Below are positions 55,060 through 63,122 of a DNA stretch of 64,000 bases, one piece after another. The DNA is from Rhodospirillum sp. Its GTDB lineage: Bacteria; Pseudomonadota; Alphaproteobacteria; Dongiales; Dongiaceae. The notes beneath the pieces are model-generated. The model searched no databases. It worked only from the letters and a program-made list of their open reading frames with translations, and was not told where the DNA came from. Within the stretch, counting starts at the first letter, position 1, and each line of letters starts with the position of its first letter. The DNA lies in NCBI GenBank assembly GCA_013822765.1, contig PNKY01000008.1:124001-188000 (forward strand), given 5' to 3'. The translations under genes and the position numbers were made by a program.

Positions 55060-56621
55060 CGTCCGGCTCCCGCGCCGGCGAGACTCGGTGTGCCGGTTTC
55101 CACGGGGTTGGCGCCGAGGTTGAGCGCGCTACCGACCAGCGCGCGCTCGGTGATCTCCGACCCGGTGAGGACACGGCCGATCGCGCCGTCATACATCACC
55201 AGCACTTTGTCGCAGCAGCCGACCAGCTCGTCATAGTCGGTGGAGTAGTACAGGATTGCGGAGCCGGCATCGGCGAGCTTGCGGAGCAGTTGGTAGATCT
55301 CGGCCTTGGTGCCGACGTCGATGCCGCGGGTGGGATCGTTGAGCAGGATGACCTTCGGCCTGGTCATCAGCCATTTGGCGATCACGATCTTCTGCTGGTT
55401 GCCGCCGGACAAAGTGCCGACCGGCACGGCCGTGCCGTCGGTCTTGATCCCGAGCAGCGCAATCATCTCGTCGATCGCCTTGCTTTCGGCCGCGTGATCG
55501 ACCAGGCCGAGCCGCGACAGACGCGACAACGAGGCCATCGAGAGGTTGTCGCGCACCGACATCGGCAGCATCAGGCCTTCGGTCTTGCGATCCTCCGGGA
55601 TCAGCGCCATGTCGCCGCGCTTCGCGTCATTGGGGCTGCCCAGCGTCGCCTTCGCGCCGTTGATCAGCACCTCGCCCGTGGCGCCGCGCAGCACACCGAA
55701 CAGCGACAGCAGCAGCTCGCGCTGGCCCTGCCCGTCCAGGCCGCCGAGGCCGACGATTTCGCCGGCGCGCGCGGTCAGCGAAATGTCCTTGAGGCGGTTG
55801 TTCCAGGAGAGATTGCGCACTTCCAGCGCCGGTTCGTCGGTGCCGGCTTTCGGCGCCGGCTTCGGCGGGAAGACATGGCTGTATTCGCGCCCGATCATCA
55901 TCTCGACGATCTCGGTGTCGGTCTTGGCGCCGGACTTGAAGGTGCCGACGTTGCGTCCGTTGCGGAACACCGTGCATTCGTCGGCAAGCTCGGCGATCTC
56001 CGCCATGCGGTGCGAGATATAGAGCAGCGCCAGCCCCTCCGAGCGCAATCGCTTCAGCACGGCAAACACCTTGCGCACGTCCGCAGCAGTCAGCGCGGAA
56101 GTCGCCTCGTCGAGAATGAGGATGCGCGGGTTGCGCACCAGGGCCTTCGCGATCTCCACCAGTTGGCGGCGCGACAGCGGCAGGTCCTTGACCGGCGCCA
56201 GCGGGTGGATGTCCTCGCCGCCGGCGCGCGCCAGCGCCTCCTCAGCCATCCGGCGCTGGGCGCGCTGGTCGATCAGGCCGAAGCGCTTGGGCGGGTTGCT
56301 GATGCAGATGTTGTCGGCGACCGAGAGGTCGGGCACCAGCGAGAGTTCCTGAAAGATGCAGACGATGCCGGCGGCGTTGGCCGCGGCGGGATTGGCGAAG
56401 CGGACGGAGTTGCCGGCGAGCGTCATGCTGCCCTCGTCGGGCTGGACGACGCCGGCCATGACCTTCATCAGCGTGGATTTGCCCGCCCCGTTCTCACCAA
56501 GCACGCCATGGATACGGCCGGTTTCGACCGTCAGGTCGGCATTGGTCAACGCATTAACGCCGCCATAGCGCTTGGAAACGCCTTCCATGCGGAACAACGG
56601 GGCGGAAGCAGAACCGTCCAT
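55056..56621 (-). CDS. CUT2 sugar ABC transporter ATP-binding protein (RbsA type)
   Basis: A 521-residue protein with two ABC domains. The first has Walker A GENGAGKST (about 42-50) and Walker B ILILDEAT; its signature LPLSRRQL is degenerate. The second has a divergent P-loop (GGLDGQGQRE), signature SGGNQQK and VILLNDPTRGID. The ATG at 56621 is chosen (GAGAAG upstream); an in-frame TTG at 56651 would add ten residues. A strong hairpin separates it from the binding-protein gene. Confidence 0.93.
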   Translation of the reverse strand: MDGSASAPLFRMEGVSKRYGGVNALTNADLTVETGRIHGVLGENGAGKSTLMKVMAGVVQPDEGSMTLAGNSVRFANPAAANAAGIVCIFQELSLVPDLSVADNICISNPPKRFGLIDQRAQRRMAEEALARAGGEDIHPLAPVKDLPLSRRQLVEIAKALVRNPRILILDEATSALTAADVRKVFAVLKRLRSEGLALLYISHRMAEIAELADECTVFRNGRNVGTFKSGAKTDTEIVEMMIGREYSHVFPPKPAPKAGTDEPALEVRNLSWNNRLKDISLTARAGEIVGLGGLDGQGQRELLLSLFGVLRGATGEVLINGAKATLGSPNDAKRGDMALIPEDRKTEGLMLPMSVRDNLSMASLSRLSRLGLVDHAAESKAIDEMIALLGIKTDGTAVPVGTLSGGNQQKIVIAKWLMTRPKVILLNDPTRGIDVGTKAEIYQLLRKLADAGSAILYYSTDYDELVGCCDKVLVMYDGAIGRVLTGSEITERALVGSALNLGANPVETGTPSLAGAGAGR

Positions 56622-56652
56622 CGCGTGCTTCTCAGGTAAGGCCGGAGACAAA

Positions 56653-56687
56653 CCGGCGCCGTGGGGGATGATCCCCAGCGGCGCCGG
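56653..56687 (-). repeat. Strong hairpin after the CUT2 binding-protein gene
   Basis: CCGGCGCCG (56653-56661) pairs with CGGCGCCGG (56679-56687), and inside it TGGGG pairs with CCCCA. It lies between the binding-protein stop at 56716 and the ATPase start, without a T-tract, and is probably an mRNA-stabilising or attenuating structure. Confidence 0.65.
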
Positions 56688-56715
56688 GACTAGTCAACGG
56701 TGTTTGCGGTCTTGG

Positions 56716-57858
56716 TTAGTCGTTCTGTTCCGACTGGCCCATGATTTCCTGGGCCGTGAAGTTAATCCCACAGGTCGGGAAGGCATTACCCACGAAGAAG
56801 TTGTCGCCTTCCTTGGCGTAGTAGCTCTCGCCATCCTTGAAGTTCGGGTCTTCGGTGGTGGCCAGCGGCAGCTTCACCGATTGCGGCACCACTTGGCCTT
56901 CCAACGCGGCGATGGCGGTCTTGATCGCGACCGCGACCTGGGCCGGGCCGGTTCCACCGGACGCGCATTTCAGGCCTTCGGCGCCGTGCGCAGCGCACAG
57001 CTTGCGGAAGCCGTTCTCGGTCTCGCCTCCGACCGGCACGAACGGGTGACCCGCATCCATGAAGGCGCGGACAGTGCCGGTCGAACCGCCCTGTACCGTG
57101 ATGCCGTCGAACTTCTTCTGCACCGCGATCGCATCGGCCGAGACCTTCTGCGCCGTGCCGTCATCCCACTTGCCGACGACTTCCACGATGTCCCACTTCT
57201 TGCCCGAGGCATCGAGCACTTCGTGGATACCGTTGTGGCGGTCGGTATCGACCGAGGTGCCGGCGACGCCGCGCACTTCGAGGATCTTGCCGCCGTTCGG
57301 GATGTTCTTGACCAGCCAGTGCGCCCAGTACTCGCCGAGACCCTTCTGATCGACGTTGACGTTGATCGCATCCTCGGTATCGAGAATGTTGTCGAACGCG
57401 ACCAGGATCACGCCGGCCTGCTTCGCGCGCTTGATGACGGGCGTGAACGCCGTCGGGTTCTGCGCGTTGATGACGATGGCGTCGTAGCCGGAATCGATGA
57501 AGTTGTTGACCGCGGCGATCTGCGCGGCAACGTCTTCGCCAGTCGACACAACCTTGAATTCCTTGAGCTTCGCTGCGACTTCCGGCTGATCGGAATAGGC
57601 CTTCGCTGTCTTGATCATCTGGATGCGCCAGGTGTTGCCGATGAAGCCGTTGGCAAGGGCGATGCGATACGGCCCTTCCTTCTTTGGAAACTTGAAGAAT
57701 TTGGTCTGGTCGGTCCAGGGCACGAAGCATTCCGGCTCCGCGGCCGGACCCGAGACGACTTCCTGCGCCTTGGCAGCCGGCGCGTATGCGAACAGAGCGG
57801 TCACCGATGCCGCCGCGAGCAGCGTCATCGCCCGCCGAAGCGTGGTCGACGTAAACAT
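56716..57858 (-). CDS. CUT2 sugar-binding periplasmic protein
   Basis: A 380-residue RbsB-like (type 1 periplasmic-binding fold) protein. The signal peptide ends near AAKAQE (about 1-32). It shows YRIALANGFIGNTWRIQMI (ligand contact), DSGYDAIVINAQNPTAF, VAFDNILDTEDAINVNVDQ and a QGGSTGTVRAFMDAGHPFVP segment. The ATG has GGGAGGAG upstream. It heads the operon running to 53076. No catabolic gene accompanies the transporter, so the sugar is not evident. Confidence 0.92.
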   Translation of the reverse strand: MFTSTTLRRAMTLLAAASVTALFAYAPAAKAQEVVSGPAAEPECFVPWTDQTKFFKFPKKEGPYRIALANGFIGNTWRIQMIKTAKAYSDQPEVAAKLKEFKVVSTGEDVAAQIAAVNNFIDSGYDAIVINAQNPTAFTPVIKRAKQAGVILVAFDNILDTEDAINVNVDQKGLGEYWAHWLVKNIPNGGKILEVRGVAGTSVDTDRHNGIHEVLDASGKKWDIVEVVGKWDDGTAQKVSADAIAVQKKFDGITVQGGSTGTVRAFMDAGHPFVPVGGETENGFRKLCAAHGAEGLKCASGGTGPAQVAVAIKTAIAALEGQVVPQSVKLPLATTEDPNFKDGESYYAKEGDNFFVGNAFPTCGINFTAQEIMGQSEQND

Positions 57859-57954
57859 CCGAACTCCTCCCTAAAGAACGTTCTTCGTTGCTTGAGGCCC
57901 GGACGGATGATTGATTTTGCCCCTGCTTCTTGCCTCTCCCGCCAGGCAGGTCCA

Positions 57955-57983
57955 TGATTAGGGAGAAATGAAAGCGCTGTCAA
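57955..57983 (-). promoter_or_regulatory. Promoter of the CUT2 transporter operon
   Basis: On the minus strand, the consensus -35 TTGACA (57983-57978), a 17-base spacer and TAATCA (57960-57955). The operator GAAAGCGCTGTC at 57970-57981 covers the -35 box and spacer, a classic repression geometry. The leader to the binding-protein ATG is about 90 bases. Confidence 0.75.
57970..57981. promoter_or_regulatory. LacI-type operator 1 (GAAAGCGCTGTC)
   Basis: One mismatch from the perfect palindrome at 57992. It overlaps the -35 region of the transporter promoter. The CG-centred palindrome is the usual form bound by LacI/GalR regulators; the presumed binder is encoded immediately to the right. Confidence 0.68.
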
Positions 57984-57991
57984 TTGGCAAT

Positions 57992-58003
57992 GAAAGCGCT
58001 TTC
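57992..58003. promoter_or_regulatory. LacI-type operator 2 (GAAAGCGCTTTC)
   Basis: A perfect 12-base palindrome. Its centre is 22 bases from that of operator 1, about two helical turns, so two dimers would bind the same face of DNA. It lies between the two divergent promoters and directly upstream of the regulator's -35 box at 58012. Confidence 0.72.
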
Positions 58004-58011
58004 TCCTAGAA

Positions 58012-58040
58012 TTGACAAGTCCAACCGACTGTACTCAATA
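58012..58040 (+). promoter_or_regulatory. Promoter of the divergent LacI regulator
   Basis: The consensus -35 TTGACA (58012-58017) is followed by a 17-base spacer and TCAATA (58035-58040), a weak -10. A transcript would start near 58047, only about 28 bases before the proposed start codon of the regulator. This makes the TTG at 58012 unlikely to be a start codon. Confidence 0.5.
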
Positions 58041-58074
58041 CGTCCCTTTCTCACTCGCGGGCCGGAGGGGAGCC

Positions 58075-59121
58075 ATTCGCAGGAAACGCAGCACCTTGGC
58101 CGATGTCGCCAAGCTCGCCGGCGTCAGCGCCGTGACGGTCTCACGCGCGTTGCGCCATCCGCGCATGGTGTCGGCGGCGCTGCGCCACCGCGTCGATGCG
58201 GCGGTCAGCGAGCTCGCTTATGTGCCCGACGTGGCTGCAAGCCGCCTCGCCTCCGCGCGCACGCATACCATCGGCGTAATCGTTTCATCGCTCACCAACG
58301 GCGTGTTCGCGGATTATCTGCGCGCGGTGCACGACACGCTCCTGCCGGCGGGCTTCCAGGTCGTGGTGTTTTCCAGCCGCTATTCGCTGACGGAAGAAGA
58401 GAACGTCATCGCCACTCTGATCGGCCAGCATCCGGAAGCCATCCTCATCGCCGGCATCGACCAGACGCCGCATGCGCGCCGCTTGCTCGAGCGCTCCGGC
58501 GTGCCGGTGGTGCAGACCTTCGAGCTCACCGACGATCCGATCGACATCAATGTGGGCCTTTCGCAACGCCAGGGCGGCTACGAAGCGACGCGCTTCCTGA
58601 TCGCCGGCGGTCATCGCAGGATCGGCTACATCGCGGCGCGGCTCGATGCGCGCGCGCATGCGCGGATGGCCGGCTATAATCGCGCGATGGAAGAAGCGAA
58701 GCTGCCGACCGACGGACTAGTCGCTACCACGCCGCGGCCGTCGAGCGTCAGCGCGGGCGGCGAATTGATCGGCACCATCCTGGATCGCGACGCCGAGCTG
58801 GAGGCGCTGTTCTGCTGCGACGACAACCTGGCGCTCGGCGCGCTGTTCGAATGTCAGCGCCGCGGCATCGCAGTGCCGGACCGCATCTCGATCGTCGGGT
58901 TCAACGACCTGGAATTCGCCGCCTGCGCCCATCCGCCGATCACCTCGGTCGCGACGCCGCGCTATGAGATGGGGCGTCTGGCCTCCGAGATCGTGATGAA
59001 AATCATCGAGACCGGCGAGCGCCCCGACAATCCCCGCATCGATGTCGGCTTCGCAATCCGCGAGCGCGGCAGCACCCGGGCCATCCCTCAACCGCGAGCC
59101 CGCCGCGCGCTCTCGGAATAA
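58075..59121 (+). CDS. LacI-family transcriptional regulator (probable ATT start)
   Basis: A regulator of about 348 residues, resembling the gluconate-operon branch of the LacI family. The helix-turn-helix TLADVAKLAGVSAVTVSRALRHP begins about six residues from the N-terminus, as is normal, and the sensor domain fills the rest. There is no ATG or GTG at a suitable place. The ATT at 58075 has GGAGGGG at 58064-58070 and gives a family-length N-terminus; the only upstream in-frame start candidate, TTG at 58012, coincides with the -35 box of the predicted promoter. It probably represses the divergent CUT2 transporter operon and itself through the paired operators. Confidence 0.85.
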   Translation: MRRKRSTLADVAKLAGVSAVTVSRALRHPRMVSAALRHRVDAAVSELAYVPDVAASRLASARTHTIGVIVSSLTNGVFADYLRAVHDTLLPAGFQVVVFSSRYSLTEEENVIATLIGQHPEAILIAGIDQTPHARRLLERSGVPVVQTFELTDDPIDINVGLSQRQGGYEATRFLIAGGHRRIGYIAARLDARAHARMAGYNRAMEEAKLPTDGLVATTPRPSSVSAGGELIGTILDRDAELEALFCCDDNLALGALFECQRRGIAVPDRISIVGFNDLEFAACAHPPITSVATPRYEMGRLASEIVMKIIETGERPDNPRIDVGFAIRERGSTRAIPQPRARRALSE

Positions 59122-59294
59122 TCGCCGGAATAGCCGCAGGAACAACGTCCGCGGCCCGGAAAAGCCTCAAATACCCCCGAAATGCCGGCCTTTCAGTGGA
59201 CCCAACCCGGGTGTGTAGGTAGACGCTATTTTAACGATTTTCGGGGAATCCTAGCTGGACCGCACCGCAGCGCCAGACGGGACCATCCGGCCAC

Positions 59295-59792
59295 ATGCTT
59301 CGCATCTTCGCCGCCCTCGTGTTCGTCGTGTTCGCCTCTGCCGCCCATGCCGGGCAGCAGCAGCCGCGGACCATGATGGATTGCTTCGAAGAGGCGGGAA
59401 AAATGTATAAGGTCCCGCCGATGCTGCTGCAGTCGATCGCCTGGGTGGAAAGCCGGTACGACAAGAACGCGAAGAACCAGAACACCAACGGCTCGGTCGA
59501 CATGGGCGTGATGCAGATCAACTCGCTCTGGCTCGAGCCGCTGTCCGAATACGGCGTCGAGAAGAAGCATCTCTACAACGCCTGCTACAACATCAGCATC
59601 GCCGCCTGGATCCTGCGCAAGCAGATCAACGAGGTCGGCTACAACTGGCAGGCCGTCGCCCACTATCATTCGCGCACGCCCGATCGCGGCGAGAACTATG
59701 CGCGCAAGGTCGCCCGGGTCTATTTCGCCCTGAAGCGCCAGCAGGACGAGCGGCAGGAAGCCGCCCTCGCCCAGCAACTCGCTCGGCGCTAG
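59295..59792 (+). CDS. Small lytic transglycosylase (SLT domain)
   Basis: A 165-residue exported muramidase-like protein. The signal peptide ends near AAHAG (about 1-19). The SLT domain has catalytic Glu52 in AWVESRYD, the GVMQINS motif (71-77) and a C-terminal AVAHYHSRTPDRGENYARKV segment. It resembles the VirB1/IagB-type specialised transglycosylases that open the cell wall for secretion or conjugation machinery, but no such machinery is nearby. It stands alone between two sugar transport loci. Confidence 0.9.
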   Translation: MLRIFAALVFVVFASAAHAGQQQPRTMMDCFEEAGKMYKVPPMLLQSIAWVESRYDKNAKNQNTNGSVDMGVMQINSLWLEPLSEYGVEKKHLYNACYNISIAAWILRKQINEVGYNWQAVAHYHSRTPDRGENYARKVARVYFALKRQQDERQEAALAQQLARR

Positions 59793-59893
59793 CCCACCTA
59801 CCCTCCATCCATTTCCGGATCGGCCCCGGGCGCCCCTCGGCGCACCAGGAATTTTTGCTTGATTCCGCTCCGAAACGAGCGCAATTTGTATGA

Positions 59894-59905
59894 GAAAAGC
59901 TTTTC
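59894..59905. promoter_or_regulatory. Palindromic operator GAAAAGCTTTTC, copy 1
   Basis: A perfect 12-base palindrome in the intergenic region upstream of the CUT1 binding-protein gene. An identical copy lies 58 bases downstream. The likely binder is the LacI-family regulator encoded at 63123. Confidence 0.62.
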
Positions 59906-59951
59906 CCACATGACAATGAAGTCCCGAAAAGGGATCGTCGTGAAAAAGAAG

Positions 59952-59963
59952 GAAAAGCTTTTC
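59952..59963. promoter_or_regulatory. Palindromic operator GAAAAGCTTTTC, copy 2
   Basis: Identical to the site at 59894-59905. Symmetry extends outward to GAAG and CTTC with one mismatch. It lies 46 bases upstream of the binding-protein ATG, so a bound repressor would block the start of transcription. Between the copies there is a short TCCC-GAAAA-GGGA hairpin. Confidence 0.62.
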
Positions 59964-60009
59964 TTCGGCCTGGGGAGCGGCCGGCAAAAACCGACAACGG
60001 GAGGAAGCA

Positions 60010-61266
60010 ATGACAGTGCCGACGTTCGGAAAGTACCGGCTGGCGCTTGCGGCCATGCTGGCGATGATGGCGTTCCCGGCGATGGCCGAAGACCTCGAGA
60101 TGTGGGAGCGCAGCGGCGGCAACGCCGGCATGGTGGATGCGCTGGTTGCTGCGTGGAACGACAAGAATCCCGACCGCAAGATCCACCTCACCTACATCCC
60201 GCATACCGAGATGGTGCCGAAGATCGCACAGGCGATCGCCAGCGGCGAAGTGCCCGACCTGATGGGCATGGACCTGATCTATGGCCCGCAATTCGAGGCA
60301 GCCGGACAGCTGGTCGACATCACCGACCTGATCGTCGGCGATCCGAGCCTGAAAACCGCGAGCCCCGGCCACATGGCGGTCTCGACCTACGAAGGGCGGC
60401 TCTATGGCGTGCCGCTCTATGCCGACGTCTCCGCCCTCTTCTACAACAAGGACCTGTTCCGCAAGGCCGGGCTCGATCCGGAACGGCCGCCGACCAGCCT
60501 CGCGGAGATCCGCCAGTACGCCGACAAGATCACGGCGCTCGGCGGCGACGTGAAAGGCTACTTCCTCCCCGGCTCGTGCGCTGGCTGCAACATCTTCACC
60601 GTCGGCCCGCTGATGTGGGCGAGCGGCGCCACCATCGAGCCGAAGGACGCCAACGACGAGCCGCTGCAGGGCGACGGCGTCAAGGAAGTGCTGCAATGGG
60701 CCCGCGACATGATCAAGGCGGGCAACGTGCACGAGGACGCCCGCTCCGAGAACGGCGAGACCTTCCACCTGCGCTTCGGGTCCGGCAAGCTCGGCATGAT
60801 GGGCACCGGCAATTTCAACATCGCGCTGGTCAAGGAGCAGAACCCGAACATGGATTTCGGCGTCGCGCTGCTGCCCGGCGTCAAGAGCGGCCAGGTCTCC
60901 TCCTTCGCCGGCGGCGACATCGTGACCATCCCCAAGGGCAGCAAGCGGGTCGACGACGCGATCGACTTCATGAAGTTCCTGCTGTCGGAGGAGACCCAGG
61001 TCGAGGTCTATGCCAAGAACCTCAACATGACCACGCGCGGCGACATGGCGGACAACAAGTATTTCCGCGAGAACCCGAAGGTGCAGCAGGTCGCCAAGGC
61101 CATCGAGGTGGCGAAGACACCCTACACCCTGAAGTTCTTCGAGCTCATCAACTCGCCGCAAGGGCCGTGGCTGCAGATGCTGCAGCGCGCCTACTATGAG
61201 GACACCGATCTCGACACGATCATCGCCGACGCCAAGGCGCAGATGAAAGCGATCGCCGCCGAATAG
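60010..61266 (+). CDS. CUT1 sugar-binding periplasmic protein
   Basis: A 418-residue family 1 extracellular solute-binding protein. The signal peptide ends at PAMA (about residue 27). Landmarks include LEMWERSGGNAGMVDALVAAWNDKNP, VPDLMGMDLIYGPQFEAAGQLVDIT and GVPLYADVSALFYNKDLFRKAGLDPERPPTS. Two cysteines in GSCAGCN may form a disulfide. GGGAGG precedes the ATG. It heads an operon with two permease genes and a LacI gene; no ATPase is inside the window. Confidence 0.93.
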   Translation: MTVPTFGKYRLALAAMLAMMAFPAMAEDLEMWERSGGNAGMVDALVAAWNDKNPDRKIHLTYIPHTEMVPKIAQAIASGEVPDLMGMDLIYGPQFEAAGQLVDITDLIVGDPSLKTASPGHMAVSTYEGRLYGVPLYADVSALFYNKDLFRKAGLDPERPPTSLAEIRQYADKITALGGDVKGYFLPGSCAGCNIFTVGPLMWASGATIEPKDANDEPLQGDGVKEVLQWARDMIKAGNVHEDARSENGETFHLRFGSGKLGMMGTGNFNIALVKEQNPNMDFGVALLPGVKSGQVSSFAGGDIVTIPKGSKRVDDAIDFMKFLLSEETQVEVYAKNLNMTTRGDMADNKYFRENPKVQQVAKAIEVAKTPYTLKFFELINSPQGPWLQMLQRAYYEDTDLDTIIADAKAQMKAIAAE

Positions 61267-61276
61267 GCAGCAGGGT

Positions 61277-61304
61277 CCGCGGCGCCGGGCGACCGGCGCC
61301 GCGG
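61277..61304 (+). repeat. Perfect 12-bp hairpin after the CUT1 binding-protein gene
   Basis: CCGCGGCGCCGG (61277-61288) and CCGGCGCCGCGG (61293-61304) form a perfect stem with a 4-base GCGA loop, a stable GNRA-type tetraloop. It lies 11 bases after the binding-protein stop and before the MalF-type permease. No T-tract follows. Confidence 0.72.
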
Positions 61305-61330
61305 GTCTTGGTTCGCGCGAAGGAAGCACG

Positions 61331-62206
61331 ATGTATTCCAAGAGAAGCAGCCTGACCGGACTTCTCTATCTGGCGCCGGCGCTGGCGTTCGTCGCGGCGT
61401 TCACGATCTATCCGCTGGCGCAGATGGGCTGGATGTCCCTGCACAACTGGTCGCTGATCGCGGAGAAGAAGTTTGTCGGCCTCGGGAACTTCGTGAAGAT
61501 CTGGAACGACCCGCAATTCTGGGCCTCGCTAGAGTTCACATTCAAGTACACGTTGCTGATCACGCCGATCCTGATGGGGCTCGGGCTCCTGATCGCGCTG
61601 CTCACCGCCACCAACACACCGCTGCGCCGCGTCACGCGGGCAGTGGTGTTCGCGCCGGTGGTGATCGGCCTCGGCGCCTCAAGCCTGCTCTGGTATTGGC
61701 TGTTCAGCTACGATTTCGGACTGATCAACCGGCTGCTGCTGGACCTCGGCCTCATCGACAAGCCGATCGTATGGTTCGGCGCCGACGCCGATGTCGCGAT
61801 GTGGGCGGTGATCGTGTCGATCGTGTGGAAGGTGGTCGGCTTCGGCATGATCCTGTTCGTCGCCGCCATCCAGGCGATCCCTGCCGAGCTCACCGAGGCC
61901 AGCATGGTGGATGGCGCCAGCTATTGGCAGCGCGTGCGCCAGGTCACGCTGCCGCTGATTGCCAGGACCATCCTGCTGGTGACGCTGGTCAGCGTGATCG
62001 GCTCGCTGCTCGCCTTCGACCAGTTCTACATCATGACCGCCGGACAGCCGCGCAACCTGACGGCGACCTCGGTCTTCCTGATCTATCTCAACTCGTTCCC
62101 GTACCTGAAGCTGGGCTACGGCGCGGCGATGTCGCTGGTGCTCGCCGGCATCATCCTCATCTGCACGATCTTCCAGATCGTGCTCACCCGCAGAAGCCAC
62201 GCATGA
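61331..62206 (+). CDS. CUT1 sugar ABC transporter permease, MalF type
   Basis: A 291-residue permease with six helices. It opens with LTGLLYLAPALAFVAAFTIYPLAQMGWMSLHNWS and has the EAA loop ELTEASMVDGASYWQRVRQVTLPLI (about 181-205). AAGGAAG precedes the ATG. It overlaps the next permease gene by ATGA. Confidence 0.94.
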   Translation: MYSKRSSLTGLLYLAPALAFVAAFTIYPLAQMGWMSLHNWSLIAEKKFVGLGNFVKIWNDPQFWASLEFTFKYTLLITPILMGLGLLIALLTATNTPLRRVTRAVVFAPVVIGLGASSLLWYWLFSYDFGLINRLLLDLGLIDKPIVWFGADADVAMWAVIVSIVWKVVGFGMILFVAAIQAIPAELTEASMVDGASYWQRVRQVTLPLIARTILLVTLVSVIGSLLAFDQFYIMTAGQPRNLTATSVFLIYLNSFPYLKLGYGAAMSLVLAGIILICTIFQIVLTRRSHA

Positions 62207-63120
62207 GCGCGCTGTGGGACAAGGAGGCGCACCCTGGCGCCCTGCATTACCACCGAAAGCCGATGGCGTCGGCCGGCGTGCGGATGCGGCATGGCCACAC
62301 CAGATATCTGACCGCGGCCGCCTGCGTCGCGCTCTCCACCATCATGCTCCTGCCGCTGCTGGCGTCGGTCCTGGCCTCGCTCAAGAGCACCACCGAAGCG
62401 GCTGCGGTGCCGCCGACCTATTTCCCGCATGGCCTCAGCCTGGACAGCTACATGCGGCTGTGGGAGTTCCAGGCCGGGGTCCTGACCTATCTCGGCAACA
62501 GCGCCGGCGCCGCAGCCCTCACCATCCTGTTCTGCGTCGCCCTCACCATTCCCGCCGGCTACGCGCTGGCGCGCTTCCCGATTCCGTTCAAGGAAGTGCT
62601 GTTCGTCGCGCTGCTGCTGGGCCTTATCATTCCCTACCAGGCGCTGCTGACGCCGCTGTTCTTCATGTTCGTGCAGCTGAAGCTGCACAATTCGCTGGTG
62701 GGCCTCGCCATCATCCACACCGCGATCCAGCTGCCGTTCAGCGTCTACCTGATGCGCAACGCGTTCGAGGCGGTGCCGCGCGAACTGGAGGAAGCCGCGG
62801 TAATCGACGGCTGCAATTCCTTCCAGGTGCTGACGCGCGTCTGCCTGCCGGCGATCGTGCCGGCCGTCATCACCGTCTCGCTGTTTGCCTTCATCACGTC
62901 GTGGAACGAGTTCCTGGCGGCGCTGGTGGTGATGAACAAGGATTCGGCCTTCACCCTGCCCCTCATCCTCGCCGCCGCGCGGCAGCAGACCAGCATCGGT
63001 GGAACCGACTGGGGCATGCTGCAGGCCGGGGTCACGATCTCGATCATTCCCTGCATGGCGTTCTACCTGTTGCTGCAGAAATACTACGTCTCCGGCTTCC
63101 TTAACGGCGCGATCAAGTAG
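62203..63120 (+). CDS. CUT1 sugar ABC transporter permease, MalG type
   Basis: A 305-residue permease with six helices, an N-terminal cytoplasmic extension of about 40 residues (His- and Arg-rich), and the EAA loop ELEEAAVIDGCNSFQVLTRVCLP (about 191-213). The start at 62203 is set by the ATGA overlap with the MalF-type gene. The NSLVGLAIIHTAIQLPFSVYLM segment is typical of the family. Confidence 0.94.
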   Translation: MSALWDKEAHPGALHYHRKPMASAGVRMRHGHTRYLTAAACVALSTIMLLPLLASVLASLKSTTEAAAVPPTYFPHGLSLDSYMRLWEFQAGVLTYLGNSAGAAALTILFCVALTIPAGYALARFPIPFKEVLFVALLLGLIIPYQALLTPLFFMFVQLKLHNSLVGLAIIHTAIQLPFSVYLMRNAFEAVPRELEEAAVIDGCNSFQVLTRVCLPAIVPAVITVSLFAFITSWNEFLAALVVMNKDSAFTLPLILAAARQQTSIGGTDWGMLQAGVTISIIPCMAFYLLLQKYYVSGFLNGAIK

Positions 63121-63122
63121 AC

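Noticed and set aside
58012..58074. TTG at 58012 as start of the LacI regulator.
   Set aside because: It is the first triplet of a consensus TTGACA box, lacks a ribosome binding site, and would add 21 residues not typical of the family.
59122..59294. Promoter or small gene in the gap before the transglycosylase.
   Set aside because: No convincing -35/-10 pair and no short frame with a ribosome binding site; only an AT-rich patch near 59229-59240.
59626..61341. A 571-codon open frame on the minus strand opposite the CUT1 binding protein.
   Set aside because: Shadow of the binding-protein gene; the product is low-complexity, with no signal peptide or motif.
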